A DNA stretch of 64,000 nucleotides from positions 18,411 through 82,410 of the forward strand of contig RSEE01000164.1 of assembly GCA_003971905.1 (NCBI GenBank). The letters are read 5' to 3'. Both the position numbers and the translations under genes were made by a program. The notes beneath the pieces are model-generated. The model saw only the letters and a list, made by a program, of their open reading frames with translations, did not search any database and was not told where the DNA came from. This document shows, piece after piece, positions 50,209-62,418 of the stretch (positions are counted from its first letter, which is position 1; each line of letters begins with the position of its first letter). Source of the stretch: Moniliella sp. 'wahieum' (Eukaryota > Basidiomycota > Moniliellomycetes > Moniliellales > Moniliellaceae).

Positions 50209-50976
50209 CGTGCTGGCGCAGATGAGGAGGGCGCGATGGGGGAAGGCGGCCGAGCCGAACTGAGCTGAGCTGCGCTGCGCCCGAGCAGAGAGCCGAGCAA
50301 GCGCAGAAGAAGTGGTGGCGTCTTCGACGGGCGGCGTGGCTGGGCTTGAAAAAAAAAATAAAATGTTCACGCCAGTTCTGCTGCGCTTGCGCTCATTAAC
50401 CCATGCATCCAAGACCAGCGTGAGGGTCCTGGTCACTCCCAGTGGCTTTTTTTGATCGAAGATCGTCGCGACGAGAGGCCAACCAAAGGAACACATGTCC
50501 TCAATCTTGCCACCATCCCGGAATGCCAATCCAATACCCGAACTCCCAATCGTGTCCGCCATCGAGGCCTAAGCGATGACGTGTCGGGCCAGCCCATCAG
50601 GCTGGCAGCGGGTAGGGCAGCCCAATATTGACCCAAACCGTACTGGGACCAAATTCCTCAGTTTTAATCGTATTCAGCCCTGAGGTTTTGCTCGTCTTCC
50701 AGCGTTCTCGGGGCACCTCAAACGACAGGACCGCACACAAGACAAACATCGAGCGCCATTGCGTCCATGCTTGCATGGCCATTGCCAAGTCAAGCTGCGA
50801 CAGGTAACGACAGATGATTTTATTGCGCCAAACCCTAGTCGTCATAGGGTTTTCTGGGTGTGGTAGCGCGGGGGCAGTCTCACCTGTGTTTCGGTCTCAG
50901 CCAGCCCATTCATTGCCTTGGCTTGCTCAGCGCGCCACGACGTTCTGTCCGCACATCCGCCAGCACTGACACCAAG
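50209..50976. promoter_or_regulatory. Divergent intergenic region between ABZ1 and eS26
   Basis: Contains the promoters of ABZ1 (leftward) and eS26 (rightward), an A-tract at 50349-50362 close to ABZ1, and the untranslated first exon of eS26 at its right end. Open minus-strand frames at 50433-50845 are short and unrecognised; a small gene here cannot be excluded. Confidence 0.4.
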
Positions 50977-51514
50977 AGTAAGTTGCTCAAGTTGCTCTTC
51001 AAAGAGGGAGAGGATCAGGGTCCGCGCGGGTACCGTTTCGCGCTGCCCGGTCTGAATCGCCCTCGCCCAGGAGATGGGGAGAGGGAGAACGCTTGCTCCC
51101 TGTGGTAACCCCTCAGGGGCGTGGTACCGAACTGAGGCTAACCATGTGTGAACAGTGACGACCAAGCGCCGCAACGGGGGTCGCAACAAGCACGGCCGTG
51201 GGCATGTGAACTTTGTCCGGTGCTCCAACTGCTCGCGCGCCGTTCCGAAGGACAAGGCCATCAAGCGCTTTACCGTGCGCAACGTTGTGGAAGCGGCCGC
51301 CGTACGGGATATGAGCGAGGCCTCGGTCTACGCCGAATACACGCTTCCCAAATTGTACAACAAGGTGCACTACTGCGTCTCGTGCGCTATTCACTCCAAG
51401 ACGGTCCGTGTCCGCTCCCGTGTGGACCGCCGTAACCGCGCCCCGCCCGTGCGCGTGCGCTTCAACAAGGACGGCAAGAAGGTCAACCCGGCCGTCGCTC
51501 GTGCCTCGGCCTAA
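50977..51514 (+). CDS. RPS26: Small ribosomal subunit protein eS26, start codon split by an intron
   Basis: Structural 40S protein at the mRNA exit channel. The 120-residue product reads [20 protein letters not shown], with the zinc-binding CSNCSRAV and CVSCAIHS pairs and the conserved [20 protein letters not shown]. It ends [10 protein letters not shown] at TAA 51512-51514. No ATG lies in frame directly before ACGACCAAG. Instead an intron at 50978-51155 fits (donor GTAAGT, CTAAC branch at 51138-51142, CAG acceptor), leaving A at 50977 and TG at 51156-51157 to form the ATG. This is one of the few genes here with an unbroken frame. Tail-to-tail with FKS1. Confidence 0.93.
50978..51155 (+). other. 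eS26 intron interrupting the initiation codon
   Basis: 178-bp intron. Donor A|GTAAGT, branch CTAAC 13 bp from the acceptor, acceptor AACAG|TG. The exon junction creates ATG. Confidence 0.75.
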
Positions 51515-52269
51515 GGGACGACCATAGCTCAACGCGCATGTCCGTTTGCCCTCGGACGTCCCTCGTCTCGAGCTCGACTCCTCGCTTGGATTGAGAGAGA
51601 GATGTGCCTTGGTTCCCCTTTGGTCGTTTGCCGACTTGCAAAACTATTGCCTTGACGCAATGGACGGCCGCTGGCCACTATGATGCATGATGCACCCTCT
51701 GGCCTCTGCCCTCTACTCTCATAGATAACCCTGGCAGCCCAATTTGAAGAGCGGCAACGTGCCCAGCCCACGGGGAACTCCTGGCCCGACAGCGAACACC
51801 AAATAGCGAAATGATGGCTTGGTACATGAGCTACATGCTTAGTTCCAATGTCAACGAAAACGAACGGGTGTACGGGGTGTAACATGTAACGCGGAATCCA
51901 TAGCTATGGGAGAGGGTTCTTGGTACTGAGTTCTGAATTTCAGGGACGCAGGCTCCCCAGGTCAACACAACAGCGCATAGACGAACCGGCATGGATACGA
52001 GCCAAAAGGGGAGGACACGAGACAGGAACATGACACGAGGGGAGAAAGGCTTGGAAGGGTTTCGGTGAGGAGGGGGGCAGGGGAAAACGGAAATGAGGAA
52101 ATGATGGAAAGAGGGAAAAGAGGGGAGAGAGGAGAGAGGGCGGAGGAGGGTGGGGCAGTCCACACGGAAGCGAGTGTTCTAGAAGCTCTTGCAGATAGTG
52201 CAGTGGTACGTGAGCCAGTGCGGGAAGTGACGGGCACTGCGATGAGCGCAACAAAGCCCGCATAGCACG
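51515..52269. other. Intergenic between convergent eS26 and FKS1
   Basis: 3' regions of both genes. A purine-rich stretch (GAGGGGAGAGAGGAGAGAGG) lies at 52110-52150. No gene seen. Confidence 0.45.
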
Positions 52270-55200
52270 CTAGGACAAGAGACCGTACCGCAACACAATG
52301 GAGCGACGCTGCTTCCGTTGGCGGAGGGAGAAGATGGGCTTGTTCATCTGCCGACCAGGCCGGAGCCAGAAGAGCATCATCGAATGCAGTCGGTCCATGA
52401 AGGGGAACAGCATGGGCACGGCCAAAGCGAACAGCAAGATATGGCAGCTGGTGGAGGTCATCCGGTCTCGGTTAGTTATTGATGCAGTCAAAAAAGGATA
52501 AGGAACGACGTACAGGATAAAGTCGGCTGAGAAGCAACTCATCTCAATAATCTTGACCACAAACTCACGCAGCGGTTGAGAGAAGGCATGTGCGCCCAGC
52601 CCACGACCATACCACCTCCCCGTCCACCACGCACGATTCGTCTCGTCATGCTTCATCTCGCGCGACAGGACAAGAGCGATCAGGACCTTAAAGATAGCGC
52701 GCTGGATTGCGATGACTGCAATCAATCCCAGCAGTGCATGCGACGGGCTCCACAGCTCAATCACCCACAAAAACTCAAATGCTGCAATCATCCCCAGCAC
52801 AGCAATGCTGTGGGCAATAGTGGCCATGATGGAGCCAAACCGGCCACAGCACTTGCTCAACGCCGTACCAAAGAAGATGGAAATGACAAAGGAGATGAGC
52901 AGGACCGCCGCGTTGAGTGCAATCGGGCCCAGGGAGATGATAGCGACACGCACGATCGCGCCCGAAGGAGGGTCCGTAGGGCGGTGGAACGACTTCACAA
53001 ACGCATAGGCCACCACAAAGATCACCGCCATAGCAATGGGTGCCAAGCATTCGACGAAGATGATGGTACGCCAGCCAGCCCGGGGCACGTCACCCGCTAG
53101 CTTCTCCGACGGATGGCCTAGACGCTTCTTCTTGTACCCAGTCACCTTGGTCCGGCTCAGACGACAGTAGCCGACCCAGGAGTTGGCATGCGAGCGCGAG
53201 TTGCCACGCGACATCCAGCGAAGGAACTCACGGTAGTCCACAAGGAAGTCCGAGATGGAGAATTGGTGCGGATTGAAGATGAAGGGCGCAACGCAGAGAG
53301 ACACACACGTGATCCAGAAGTAGATCAGGTGGTAGAACCAGACCGTGAAAGTGGTGTAAAGCAGCAGTAACACCAATCGTGTGCCGGAATAGATCGACGG
53401 ACCAGCAAACCGGCTGAACAACAACGCGAAGCTCTGGCGGGTCGTGGCAAACCCGCGGCCAGTGGCAATGTACCGCGCCCCACCAAAGGTGAGATTGGAC
53501 AAGAGCGAATTGGAGTAAATCATGGTACTGAATACCTCAAAGACGGGGCTGAGGGACAGGATCTGGCGCGCCAAACGGAACACGCACTGAGAGCACCACG
53601 CTCGCACAACTCTTGCATAAACAGTGGCAAGAATGCAATGGCAAACACGAGGAAGATCGAGATGACCGTACGCTTGAGCCAGGAGAAGACCGGGTCAAGG
53701 TAGTAGCAACCCGACGTGCCAACAATGTAGTTGTTATGCGTCGTCTTGCACACCCGCAGCGACGAGTTGAGCGTACCGACAAACATACAGACCAACATGA
53801 AAAGCTGGACCGACATGATGACGATCACGTTGTTCAATTGGAAACCAGGGTGGCCATAGTAGAACGTGAGGAAACGGTCCATAGGAAGTTGGGTGCCCAT
53901 ATAGTAGTACTCACGCGAAAGCAGCTGTTCGCCCATCCCGTTGCCCAGCTTGGTGGTGAAGTTGAGAATGGTACCAAAACCAAGGTCACGCCCCTTGCCA
54001 CACTGGTAGTACTCGCAATGCTTGATCCGCCCACCACGGTTGAACGCCATCATACCAGCGTAAATGTCCTCGTTAAGGTGAAGCCCCTTCTGGGCCTTGG
54101 ACACACCACCACGGGTTGTCATAAAGATCGTGTTGAGGAAGTCAGGGTGACCATAGTGGAGTTTACCACCAATGTTGGCCAAACCACGCCCAGTAAGAGT
54201 ACCAAACGTTTGTTCCTTACCGGCCGCATTGTCGCCAAGAATACCAATGTTCTCCGAGAAGACGTACTCACGCGCACCGACGATGGCTACAGGTGCCTTG
54301 GCATGTTCAGAGTGGTTCTTGCCATACGGGTTTGCGTGGGAGACATCGAACGCCTCGAACTCGCCGAGCACAGAACGAATCTTGAGACACTCCTCCAGGT
54401 AGTTGTCCTGGTTAGCGTCAATCAGCTGAACAAACTCGCCACGGAGGAAGATGATGGCATGGTTCTGGTTGTCGGATTTGCCGTCCCCGAGGATTGGGTT
54501 GCCCGGCAGCTCGACACGGAACTTAGCACGGCGCCTTCCGTTAGGAAGAATTTCTGAATGTCCGTCAACCAAAACTGAGAACCAGCGCGACTCGCCACCA
54601 TCCTTTCGCGGCGCTTCCTCATCCAGATACGCAATCTGCAAGTCGGGGTAGGCACGAAGAGGAACTCGGCATTCTCATGTTCTTCCTTGTTGAACTTGGA
54701 GTAGCGCTGCATTGAGATAACGTATTTGAACTTGCGTCGGCTCATGCGCTCCAGCTCACGCTCCAGTTTCTCTGTGTTGCCGCCGAAGAGTTGCACCACC
54801 TCGGGGTTCTCCACACGATAAAGAAGCTTGATCGCCTTGGCGTAGTTCATAAAGCCAGAGACGGTACGGTAGAGCGTTTGAGCACGGAGCGATGCCCAAA
54901 TCCGGGTACGCAGTGTGTACTCTGGTGCAGCACTCTTGAACCCAACACAGTAGAACGGCAAGTCGTCCGTCTTGGAGTTCTTGCTTGACTTCTCATCATC
55001 AGCAAAGGGGGACGCATTGTAGCCCTGGGTCTCTTCTGCGAGGATCTTGGTATCTTTGACGAAGTTGTCCCATTCAATTGGGTGGAGCTGCTTGAGGTAT
55101 TCGAGCAGGGTTACCCGCGTGTTCTGGTCCTCCTCCCGAATAATTTCACGCAGCGAAAGCAGAATCTTCTCCGAATAGTGGGGCGTCAACACAGTAAAGG

Positions 55201-57673
55201 TCGGCATTGCGTCGACAGGCAAAGGCTCGGGCAGCCAAGCGTCAAGGACTGCGCAAAGAAGCTAATACGACGCTCTGCCTCCGATCCGTGAGGGAAGAAT
55301 TCGGGCTTGCGCCCAGACTGGCCTTGGCTGGTAAAGAAAAGTGGGGCACGGAGGATACGCTTAGTGCCATCGGCCGAAGCGACCTGGTGGTAGAGCAGGT
55401 TCTGCACGTGGTCGATGGACAACAGGTGCTCGCGGTACATGGAGATGATGATGGCGTTCCACACCTGAGAAACCAGTACCTTGGGCTTGTACTTGACTTC
55501 CATGTCGGCCGTGGCAAGAAGCTTGGCGTAGATTCGCTTCGGCAAGCGCTGGAACATGTCGCTCCAAGGAGTCCAGATCGAGATGCCAGAGCGGAAGGCC
55601 CAGCCGATACTAAAGGTTGTGCTCCAGATCACGTACCAAAGATACGAATCGAGGAAGAAGGACACAGATCCAGAACGAACATGGCTGCCAAAGTGAAAGC
55701 AGGTTGGTTCTTGCATAGGTTGTGGCCAAAGTACTTGTCGTCACAGTTCTGTACCGTCATGTGCACCATAATGGCCAGGGTCTCGGAACGAAAGTGTGAG
55801 GAAAAAGTACGACTCGGTCAACTTGCATCCAAATACAAGGACCCAGAGTAGAATGCTGATCGTTCGGCGGGTCCAGGGAAGAGTGGGGTAAGAAGCAGTA
55901 AATGTCTGGCTGGCGAGGTATTTGCGGGACCGCCCGCCGACCCGGTCGCCAAACATGCGCCCACTCGGCACTAGACCGAGGAACACAGTTACACATGCGG
56001 AGAAGCGATGCCCACATACGACACAATCTTGGGCGCCGAGCCGTGCGGGTGCCAGCCAAACACATAGATGGCAGGGCACATGGAGAGGCCCAGAGAAACA
56101 CCGAGGAAGATCAAACGACGCACGAGCAGCATGTAGTTGTGCCAGGTAGCGTTGAGGAACGAGGCTTCAGCGAGCGTACCACAGATCATAATGAACGAAG
56201 AGACAGCGCCACCGAGGGATGCGGCCGAAAGCTTCTGCTCGATCGTTGGTGTCTGCTGTGTGTAGATCTTGGGAGCGTTGGGACTGAAATCGAGATGAAT
56301 TAGTTAGAGCAACAGAGAGGGAGAAGGTCACGTACGCGTAGTGAAGTACCAGAAAGCCGAAATGTGAAGAATCCAGATGCGGTTGAAGTTGACAAGGAGA
56401 TGGAGTAAAGAACGTTTCTCTTTGTAGGTCTTAAAGAAGACTTTAGCCCAGTTGATCTTGTCAAACTTCATGAACCGTTGCGAAGTGGGTACATCGACAA
56501 GGCGAGTGCCATCCTGAAGGATGATGCGCGAAATGCCCTGTGGGTACCAAAAGAGCTGGTTGACGTCGTCATAACCAACAATTTTGTCGTGGTCGCGCTC
56601 GCGCTTGATGAACTTGCCGTCAACGACCTCAAAGATCTGGTCGCGCATAAACCGGTAGAGGGGCTTGATGACCGCACGGAGGTAGAGGCCCTCCGGGACT
56701 GGGTCCATCCGGTTCTGGCACTCTGGCGAGCGGTAGTAGTCATCGGCACACTTAAAGATGAAACACAGGCACTCTGGCGTCAGCCGCACCTGTCCAGCTT
56801 CACCCCAGCATAGTAGCCAAAGGGCAATCTGGCGCATCCGGTCGTAATCGTTCATCCGGTTCATCGCATCACGCCAGCGAGTGGCGGCGCTCTCGAGGGA
56901 CTTGGTGCTAGCGCTCATCAAGGCCGATGAACGGCTCTGCTTCTTTCCTTTGGCACCCTTGGCACCAGCGGAAGAAGGACCACGGCGCAACGATGTGGCC
57001 CGGCTCAATCCCAAGTTCTGGGCCTTTCCAATAGCATCGTCGAGGTCGAGCTGCGCAGCAAAGTACCATTTACGGTAGTTGCTGTTTTCGCCACCAATAA
57101 GTCGGCGTGGATGGTGGCGAGAGCGACGGTAGGACTCATGCGGCTGGCACGACTGTCGAGCATGATCATTAGGTGGTCGTACATGTTGCGCATGGAGTCC
57201 TTCTGAAACCCAAACTTGGCGGTCAAGTCAATGAAGATGTCTTCAATCTCCTCCTTGGAGAGAGGGATGTTGTGCTCGACAGTCCAAGCGGGGTAGGGCT
57301 CGCGCTGGCGAAAGGGAGGGGCCGCAGCGGCAGTGGGGTCGTACTGGGCGTAAGGCATGCTGTACGAGCTAGGGGCATAGCTCCCACGGCTCTTGGGGTC
57401 GATGGAGGCGGTGGCGGCATGACCGGCGGCGGTGTTGCCGTCAAGGCTGTCGGAGCCATCGAAGGAGGCAAGGCCGTGGTGGGGAGGGAGCAAGTCCGCG
57501 TCGGGGCCAGAGGGGCGAGTGCGCCGCCGCCATAGCCGCCAGCTGCGGGGGGCACCGAACCCATCGTCGTCGGGTGTCGGCGTCGAGGGAAGGGGGGGGG
57601 GGGGAGAAGTGGTGGTGGTGGTGGTGGTGGTGGTGGCAAACGGGGGGGCAGGCGAGGGGCGCAGGGGGCGCAT
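52270..57673 (-). CDS. FKS1: 1,3-beta-glucan synthase catalytic subunit
   Basis: Plasma-membrane glycosyltransferase (GT48) that makes the main cell-wall glucan from UDP-glucose under Rho1 control. The N-terminal region is Pro/Thr-rich, then [69 protein letters not shown] and [18 protein letters not shown]. Membrane helices follow with [10 protein letters not shown]. The catalytic core has [40 protein letters not shown] and [20 protein letters not shown], then the C-terminal helices. Introns: 56284-56335 and 52448-52513 (the latter restores [12 protein letters not shown]). Single-base losses near 57097, 55245, 54655 and 54560 break the frame. The start is uncertain: ATG 57673 or the more upstream frame from 57985; 57673 avoids the GC-rich upstream block. 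Confidence 0.93.
52448..52513 (-). other. FKS1 3'-proximal intron
   Basis: 66 bp, GTACGT donor at 52513, ACTAACC branch, CACCAG acceptor at 52448. It is a multiple of three and lacks a stop, so it is easily mistaken for coding sequence. Confidence 0.8.
56284..56335 (-). other. FKS1 internal intron
   Basis: 52 bp, GTACGT donor, TCTAACTAA branch, TTTCAG acceptor. It joins the FWYFTT end to [13 protein letters not shown], but the phase is off by one base at the donor side, consistent with a nearby indel. Confidence 0.7.
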
Positions 57674-58340
57674 CCAACGGGCTTTGGCGGCTGGGCTGAG
57701 CTCGCAGCTGCTGCCGTCTGTCGCCCTGCGTCCCGCCCGCCGCGCTCCGCCGGCCAGATCGGCCGGCTGCGTGGGGACGCATGCCACACCGCACACGGGC
57801 GCCGTGCCTGGCAACCCACCCTGCTGGGGGCCAGTGTCACCCGCGCAGCTCCGCCACTGCCAGCGGCGGCGGCCAGCCACCCCAGCTCCGCCACACTGGC
57901 CTGCTGCGCCCCGTCCCTGCCGGCATGTGCCGGCAGCCCGATGATCGGTGACCACGATGACAGCTCCTTCGCTTCGACGGCCCATCCGCTAGCGAGACCA
58001 GGGTGCACGCCCAGCGCTGCAGGGGGGCAGTCATGCTCAGGGCGCACTTGGCTCGACGGCATGCGGCACGCCGGCGCCCACCGGCAGTGCGGTGGGCGCA
58101 CCGGGCACCTGCCCACACACGCGCGAGACTGTCAGGGCGCTGCACGCAGACTGCCCGTGTGCGGCGCTGTCGGCTGCCCCCTGGCCACTAGCCCCCGGCA
58201 GGCACCCACTCGCCTCCTGCAGGTAGGGTTGGCCCGACGTCGGGTCCCCGAGCGCAGATCGTCGATGTTGCTCGCACATCCTAGCAGTAGGCCAGTGGCC
58301 CACGCCAATCGCCTTGCCCAGCGCTGCAGCCTGCACGGGG
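57674..58340 (-). promoter_or_regulatory. GC-rich promoter island upstream of FKS1
   Basis: GC/CpG-dense with repeated GCCGGCA, GTGCGGCGC and CACCGGCAG words, directly 5' of the probable FKS1 start. A (GGT)n run at 57609-57636 just inside the coding region encodes poly-Thr on the minus strand. Likely promoter/leader; individual sites not assignable. Confidence 0.4.
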
Positions 58341-58560
58341 GGCAGTTTGCAAATTCGATTTGGATTGCCACTGGAAAACGCCCAGCACGATCAGAGAGCA
58401 GTGCATTCAAATTTCCCGTCAGTAGTGGTAGGTGTTACCTCGTCGCGTCGGTCGGGGGAGCCGGTAGCAAAAGGTAGCCAACCTCAGGTACGGCAATCCA
58501 CCATCGTCACCAGGCGCTCCGCCCATTGGCTCGGTGTGCCCCCCCGAAAAAATGCTATTG

Positions 58561-58566
58561 AAAAAA
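58561..58566 (-). terminator. Pol III terminator of tRNA-Asp
   Basis: Minus strand shows a T6 run a few bases after the tRNA 3' end. Confidence 0.7.
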
Positions 58567-58570
58567 GAAA

Positions 58571-58656
58571 CTCTCCGACCGGGAATCGAACCCGGGTCTC
58601 GTCCGAACGCCCGTCGACATGACAGGGACGTGTCATAGCCACTAAACTATCGGAGA
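58571..58656 (-). tRNA. tRNA-Asp(GTC) with 14-nt intron
   Basis: Perfect 7-bp acceptor TCTCCGA/TCGGAGA with discriminator G, as for Asp. D-arm TAGTTTAGTGGCTATGAC; anticodon stem CGTCC/GGACG; loop CTGTCA..C giving anticodon GTC (58621-58623). A 14-nt intron (58606-58619) follows position 37. T-arm is CCGGGTTCGATTCCCGG. Mature length 72 nt before CCA. Confidence 0.95.
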
Positions 58657-59022
58657 GGTACAGTCAATGTGACCCCTGTTACGTATTCAAGTCCTCATTA
58701 AATCTGGGTGCTGTCTTTACTGGTCAAACTTCGTCAAATCCATTCAATCAACTCGACACACCGAAGGTACTCTCGACCATCCATCCTAGACGGGCTATCA
58801 GTACACATTGCTCACTTGACGCGTTGGTCCCCAATCGAAAGGGCTCGCGCCGCTGTCATCGAGCGTCCTGACCGTACCACATCCACTCGTACTGTCGTCT
58901 CCACACTGAGAAAGTTATATACCACCTAGTAGACCCTTCATGTACAGATGCTACCCAGCAATACATTCATTCGTCACTCATTCACACGGCGTCGTTTCTC
59001 AAAGTAATGGAATCTGAAGGGG

Positions 59023-60551
59023 TCACGATACGTTGTGCCATCCTACGTGTCGTTGTGTATAATGGGGGCTGAAGGTGGAAAGAGGGTCAAGGGTAGGGGT
59101 CCCCATATTTGGACGAGTCCTGCTCTTGAAACGAGCTGGTTTGGTTGATACAAGGAGGGTGGACACTACTGCTGGTAATGGGCAGCAAGGTATGCTTCGG
59201 GTGCATCGGGAACACATCCGATCGAGAAGGGCGGTGGGTTCCGACGGTATGAAGGAGACGGAGGTAGATGGGAATGGTGAGACTAGGCCAGGAGAATATG
59301 CCACCCCGACCATTTCGGATTCGAAGGAGGGTTGCTTGCCAATGGCCATGGGGACAATGGTCTCCACCATGGTTGCCGAATGGGGTGAGAGTGAGTGGGG
59401 AGAGCCAAGTGAGCGAGGGAAGCAAGGTGACGCAGGCGAGTCCACCTCTCGTCCCACTCCGGGAGTTGATGAGGGCCCAGCCTATGCCTCCTGTGGCCTG
59501 CCTTTTTAAGCGACTAGATGGATATGCCAAAAAATAGAGGGTATCGTGTTTTGCATGTCAGTGTACAATGGGGTTTAGAAACCTGATCAAAGGTGAGAGG
59601 CCAGCGTACCGTTATGCACCGTGGTCCTACCGCCAGGGCAAGGACAGAATGCACGACAAGAATGGTGCTTCCCAAAAGAGTGTCGCGGGTGGAAGAGGCT
59701 GTGACCCAGTAGGCATGCGCCACCAACGCATACACCTCCACCATCATGGCCAGGACAAAGTACCGGAGAGAATCAAGCAGCAGCTGGGAGTGAATCTCGT
59801 TGCTACGCCCGACGTTCCGCACCGAGTAAAGAACCGTATAGGTTGTTCCGACCAACCCGAGGTCCTGCACCAGACTCAGCGCGTAAGTCACCAACCCAGC
59901 GTAGCGATCGCATCGTGGCGGGCTGCAGTGGTATCCCATCTTTAGCGGAGGGACGCTTTCTGGCAGTCTAAATGGAGACAGCGCGTCAGTATGTGAGCAT
60001 GATATGGTAGGTCAATGTCTCGGCACGCTGGTCGCACTATAATGCATGGTGGGAGGAACCTGAAGGACGTACGTTTCCGTATGCGTGTGAAAGAGAAAGT
60101 AGATCCACGACGCTGCCTGGCCGACGATGAGTAAGATAAAAGCAGCGAGGAGGAGCTGTTTACGATAGGGGCAGTTGGATCGATGAGCTCCAATAATGGC
60201 ACGGATGCGATAGGTGTAGTGCACTTGCATGTTGATGGACCCAAGAGCGACAAATGCAACAAAGCATCGTGCCGAAAGCTGACATGCACCTCGCCTTCCA
60301 AACGACAATGTAGCCACACACGTCGGTACGACCAGCACGCGTGCGATCAGCAAACATGTGGCAGGTACCATTCCTCGGCGGGTGTGCTTCTTGCTGAAAA
60401 GCTCGCGTAGCGCCGGAAGCACACAAATTGCATATCCGATGGAAACTGAGTCACTAGCTCCCATCCCAAAATTCCCGTGGCCACGAACGAGGTCCAAAGC
60501 AAGACGGAGGCACTGTACGTTTGCGTATCCAGCGCAGGCGACAACTCCATC
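59023..60551 (-). CDS. Multi-pass membrane protein, basidiomycete type, function unknown
   Basis: Start ATG 60551 gives MELSPALDTQTYSASVLLWT, then SFVATGILGWELVTQFPSDM, a pattern seen at the N-terminus of basidiomycete seven-helix proteins (DUF6533-like). Later hydrophobic segments: ATCLLIARVLVVPTCVATL, SARCFVAFVALGSINMQVHY, KQLLLAAFILLIVGQAASWI, RYAGLVTYALSLVQDLGLVG, DSLRYFVLAMMVEVYALVAH and GSTILVVHSVLALAV, about seven helices in all. A Ser/Pro-rich cytoplasmic tail (TMVETIVPMAIGKQPSFESE) ends at 59023. Probable introns lie near 59960-60070 and 59485-59575. Helix order suggests a receptor- or channel-like topology, but no function can be named. Confidence 0.6.
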
Positions 60552-62418
60552 GTACTTGCCCACTTTCTGTGGTGGCAGCACAAAAGGGAGTAATGTGGGA
60601 GAATACAACAGTGGATAGAGAAATGAGAAGAGTGGGCAATTAATCAGCGCAATGGCGGAGGCAGCGCGATGGCCTTGCTAAATGCACTGGGGCAAGCCAC
60701 AGAAACTGAGTTGTGGGGTTGAGGACGTTAAGGCGTGACGCGTGTTGACGCGTGAAGGCGCTGCGCGCGCAGGCCGAGCGCTGGATTTAGATACGCCCGA
60801 CGCGGACGTAGAGAGACGACGTGGAACAGTTCTGTCTGTACCCCCAAGCTTCGCTGAGCTGGGAATGCCTGGTTTGTATATGCAAAAGAGGGGATATGCA
60901 GCTTCATGCATCATGAAGCTTCAGTATCCTATCCTATGGCCCCACCTACTTTTATTCTCTTTACCCCGCCCATCATGCGTGAGTTTTTCCACAAAGTTCT
61001 TATACGAAAAGATCTTCGACTTCTTACCATACCCGTAACGAGTCCATATCACATTTGCAAAACGCAGCAAGGTCAGGCCGGTCAGGGGACATGCTCCGCC
61101 CACCGGGCTTGCTCATGCGGAGTTTGTTGCTAGTATGGGCGGGCACCTGAAGCCCTGGACTAGAGCCCGACGCATACTAAGCGTAAACATGGGTTGATCG
61201 ACTGGATGAGCGGGGTGGGACTGGGGAGGCACACGTGGCAGAGACCCCACGCCTCACGCTTCTCGCGACAGCCATTTGAGGCTGCAACCCACGCCTCACC
61301 GTATAGCCTCTGAGACTCCATAACCGTGTGCAGCCGAGATCGCGTGCCCTCTGGTGCTGCCCTCAGAGAGACATCTGTACGCTTGTGCTCACGCGTGGTT
61401 AGTGATTGTATTGCCGAGCTGGTCTGCCCTCTGGTGCCTCCGTCAGAGAGCGACCAGAGAAGGTCTGCATGGTTCGTCTCTCTCGCCTTCGACCCACCCT
61501 TGTCCGTCTTCTCTCTTTGGCTGCCTCGCTCACATGGTTCACCTCGCCTGTGTGGTCCTCTTGCTTGGCTGGTTTGCCTTTTGCCGTCGTACGTCCCCGT
61601 CCTTCGTGCCTGGAGTTGTCCTGCCACTTACACTGTCTGCCCAGCTGCTGCATGCACGCAATCCCACGGTTGGGTCGTCTCACCTTGTTAGCCTCCACTC
61701 AGTACTCATCTGACTTGCTTCGCCGTCATTCGTCCCTTCTGTCATATACCGACGCTGTTCATGACCTCGTCCGTCCTGTCCGTGTACATTCCGACTTCAT
61801 CCCGTTTGTCCTCGCTACTGGCTCCCTTGATCGCCTGACCCGTGAGTCCGTCGCACATCTTCTGTGTCTCTCGCTAGCCCTCTGTTCTACTGCTGACGAC
61901 TTGGCCAGCTTCTCTTAGTGCGCGCTCCCCAACACTTACCTACCACTTGCTGTGCAGCTCACTCTGCTCTACTGCGTTGTGGTGCTTCGGTCTTAATACG
62001 TCACCTATCCGTGGTTGCTGTGTAATCGCTTCCCAGCGATCTTCGAATGCATTTTATACCTACAAAAGATAACTGCCCTGCCTGTAAGTTTCTCCTGACT
62101 TCGCTTGCCCCTGGCTTTTACTGCCGCTTTTCCGGAGACTCTTTTCGGATAGTGGTGGGAGCGGAGTGCTGATGGCTGATGGCGAGGCGCTGGGTTGGGG
62201 ACGCACCAACGCAGTGTTCCCACGGTAAATGAGGGGCGGGGTAATTGGGTTGTGGCGACGCGTGGCCAGCGGAATGGGTGGGTCGCAGGCAGAGCCGAGC
62301 GTCGCGGCCGGGCGGAATTGCAGCCCCGGCCACACAGTGGTGTTAGGTCTGGGGCTAGGCTGCCTCCACAGCCCCTCCACCACCGCCACGCGACGACGCG
62401 ACGACGACGACGACGACG
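60552..62418. other. Intergenic interval with twin hairpins
   Basis: Pyrimidine-rich plus strand from about 61340 to 62050. Open frames of 60-170 codons overlap in all phases and show no domain. Two matching hairpins at 61349-61368 and 61429-61448 (see findings). The last 200 bp are GC-rich with a (GAC)n run ending at the RAD23 start. Confidence 0.4.

Noticed and set aside
50433-50845. Small minus-strand gene between ABZ1 and eS26
   Set aside because: Short frames overlap; a CLVCG-like patch appears in one frame but no second cysteine pair could be read without forcing several shifts.
51113-51532. Minus-strand open frame opposite eS26
   Set aside because: It mirrors the coding bias of eS26 and has no similarity of its own.
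53613-54557. 314-codon plus-strand open frame inside FKS1
   Set aside because: Lies wholly opposite conserved glucan synthase sequence; low-complexity composition of an antisense shadow.
61354-61918. Secreted or membrane protein gene
   Set aside because: Open frames of similar length exist in all phases because the strand is pyrimidine-rich; no start context or domain.
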